Shown here one piece after another: positions 62,734 to 64,000 of a stretch of DNA of 64,000 bases. Position 1 is the first letter of the stretch, and each line of letters starts with the position of its first letter. The translations under genes and the position numbers were made by a program. The DNA is taken from contig NZ_JAJEKE010000007.1 of the NCBI RefSeq assembly GCF_024363565.1, positions 62,001 through 126,000 on the forward strand, in the 5' to 3' direction. Origin of the DNA: Lutispora saccharofermentans (GTDB lineage: Bacteria; Bacillota; Clostridia; Lutisporales; Lutisporaceae). The notes beneath the pieces are model-generated. The model did not search any database. It was not told the origin of the DNA and saw only the letters and a list, made by a program, of their open reading frames with translations.

Positions 62734-63450
62734 ATGTCAATAAGCATAAAACTTGAAATATTTGAAGGACCTTTTGAATTGCTTTTTCATTTAATCGAAA
62801 AGGCCCAGGTGGATATTTATGATATTCCCATAGCTGATATTGCGGATCAATATATCAGCTATTTGAACATGATGCAGAGTCTTGATATAGACTTAGCCAG
62901 TGAGTTTCTGGTCATGGCTGCAACCCTTCTTGAAATAAAATCTAAGATGCTATTGCCTAAGCCGCCTAAAGCAGATGAAACGGAAGCTGAGGACCCAAGG
63001 GATGACCTGGTGAAAAAGCTGCTTGAATACAAGGCTTATAAGGAGCTATCCTCGGTGTTGAAGGAAAGGCTTTTAGTAAATGAAAAAGCTTTATGCAAGG
63101 ATTCTTGCCTGGCAGATGAGATAATAGATTCTTTTACGCTTCCTGACAGGCTTTCAGCAGAGATTTTATTTGAAAAATTCCAGGCTATAATGATGAAGAA
63201 GCATCAAGAAAAAAACCCAAGCTTTAGAAGGATTTTCAGAGATAATGTTACGGTAGAAGAAAAAATATCTTATGTTCTTAAGTACATGTCAGAAAAAAGA
63301 TTGCTTTATTTTGATGATCTCATCATAGATTGCATTGATAAGCTTGAAGCCGTAGTTACTTTTCTTGCAGTTTTGGAGCTTATTAAGCGCAGAAGCATAC
63401 ATGTAGAGCAATCAAGGAATTTTGATAAAATTGTTATAAAAAGAAGGTAA
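62734..63450 (+). CDS. scpA: Segregation and condensation protein A
   Basis: 239 residues; kleisin subunit of the SMC-ScpAB condensin. FEGPFELLFHLIEKAQVDIYD is the ScpA N-terminus; ASEFLVMAATLLEIKSKMLLP follows; the C-terminal winged helix closes it. ATG 62734 is used since homologues start here; longer readings would run through the structured element. Confidence 0.93.
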   Translation: MSISIKLEIFEGPFELLFHLIEKAQVDIYDIPIADIADQYISYLNMMQSLDIDLASEFLVMAATLLEIKSKMLLPKPPKADETEAEDPRDDLVKKLLEYKAYKELSSVLKERLLVNEKALCKDSCLADEIIDSFTLPDRLSAEILFEKFQAIMMKKHQEKNPSFRRIFRDNVTVEEKISYVLKYMSEKRLLYFDDLIIDCIDKLEAVVTFLAVLELIKRRSIHVEQSRNFDKIVIKRR

Positions 63451-63455
63451 TAGTT

Positions 63456-63971
63456 ATGGATATAAAAAAAATTAAAGCTACTGTGGAATGCCTCTTGTTT
63501 GTTTCCGGTGATCCTGTATCTTTAAAAGAGCTTTCCTCAGCTTTAGAGGTGGACCAGGCTACTCTGAAGAAGATAATCAACCAACTTACAGATGATTTTG
63601 ATGATGAAGCCAGAGGAATAAAAATTGTAGAGATAAACGGCAGTTATCAGCTATGCTCAAAATCTGAGCTCTATGAATATGTGGAGAAGCTATTGAAGCC
63701 AAAAGCCAAAACCGGTTTATCCCAGGCTTCCCTGGAGACCTTATCAATTATTGCATATAAACAGCCTATTACAAAATCCAGCATAGATTCGGTGCGAGGG
63801 GTTAAATCAGATGCTTGTATAACAAGACTGGCGGAAAAAGACATGATAAAGGAAATCGGGAGGATGGAGGGCCCCGGAAGGCCTATATTATACGGAACAA
63901 CCGATACTTTTCTGCGGTTATTTGGATTGAAAAGCATCGTAGAGCTTCCGCCTCTTAACAATATGGATTAA
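63456..63971 (+). CDS. scpB: Segregation and condensation protein B
   Basis: 171 residues; two winged-helix domains. ECLLFVSGDPVSLKELS, LSQASLETLSIIAYKQPITKS and GRPILYGTTDTFLRLFGL are diagnostic. 5 nt after scpA. Confidence 0.95.
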   Translation: MDIKKIKATVECLLFVSGDPVSLKELSSALEVDQATLKKIINQLTDDFDDEARGIKIVEINGSYQLCSKSELYEYVEKLLKPKAKTGLSQASLETLSIIAYKQPITKSSIDSVRGVKSDACITRLAEKDMIKEIGRMEGPGRPILYGTTDTFLRLFGLKSIVELPPLNNMD

Positions 63972-64000
63972 AGAATAATACTCGGCAGCGTATTATTCTT
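63971..64000 (+). terminator. Terminator hairpin after scpB (cut at window end)
   Basis: AAGAATAATAC / GTATTATTCTT, an 11-bp perfect stem with an 8-nt loop, reaching the last base of the window. Any T-tract lies outside. Confidence 0.6.

Noticed and set aside
1..64000. CRISPR arrays, rRNA and tRNA genes
   Set aside because: I looked for regularly spaced repeats, rRNA core motifs and tRNA T-loop patterns and saw none; a tRNAscan/Infernal run would settle it.

Overview
The window is a stretch of chromosome from a low-GC, endospore-forming member of the Clostridia. The evidence is strong A+T bias, heavy use of ATA/AGA/AGG codons, Shine-Dalgarno sites close to AGGAGG, many TTG/GTG starts, and a full set of sporulation landmarks: spo0A, spoIVB, spoIIIAA-AH, spoIIM, a DacF-type carboxypeptidase and sigK. 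Nearly all genes are on the + strand. The exceptions are a cardiolipin synthase and a 42-residue small protein next to it. Species cannot be fixed from the sequence alone.

Layout. 1-5.3 kb: end of a fur gene, RNase J, a lipid kinase and typA. 5.3-11 kb: a palindromic repeat, then mltG, trmR, trhP, udk and a class B PBP, an order close to the Bacillus yrrL-yrrM-yrrN/O-udk-yrrR region. 11.1-13.45 kb: sigK split by a 1,646-bp skin-like element that carries only a serine recombinase and one small ORF. The two sigK parts rejoin in frame at a 12-bp direct repeat to give a 233-residue pro-SigK. 14-30.8 kb: a large type IV pilus cluster (pilB, pilT, pilC, pilA, pilD, two sets of minor pilins, pilM, pilN, an unusual PilO-LysM fusion, an SLH-domain repeat protein, and a ComFB-family gene). 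It is headed by a c-di-GMP-II riboswitch with a terminator expression platform.

30.9-38.4 kb: an M24 aminopeptidase, efp, a CD1247-type zinc-ribbon protein and the spoIIIAA-AH operon. 38.4-49.8 kb: asp23-amaP-DUF2273, nusB, a TsaD paralogue, xseA-xseB-ispA-PAP2-dxs-tlyA and nadK-argR-recN. 50-52.2 kb: spoIVB and spo0A, the latter with a sigma-H promoter overlapping a 0A box. 52.2-64 kb: cls and a possible mciZ (minus strand), nudF, spoIIM, xerD, a nucleoside-salvage operon (deoB, two unlike purine nucleoside phosphorylases, a pyrimidine-nucleoside phosphorylase), a dac gene, an M50 protease, scpA and scpB.

How it fits together. The pilus cluster shows three separate links to cyclic dinucleotides: the riboswitch, two MshEN motifs in PilB, and ComFB. 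The sporulation genes form a chain: Spo0A for entry, SpoIIIA and SpoIIM for engulfment and the channel, SpoIVB for the signal to process pro-SigK, and DNA excision to rebuild sigK in the mother cell. Two 131-nt intergenic copies of a cloverleaf-like structured element (before deoB and before scpA) are not explained by any family I can name.
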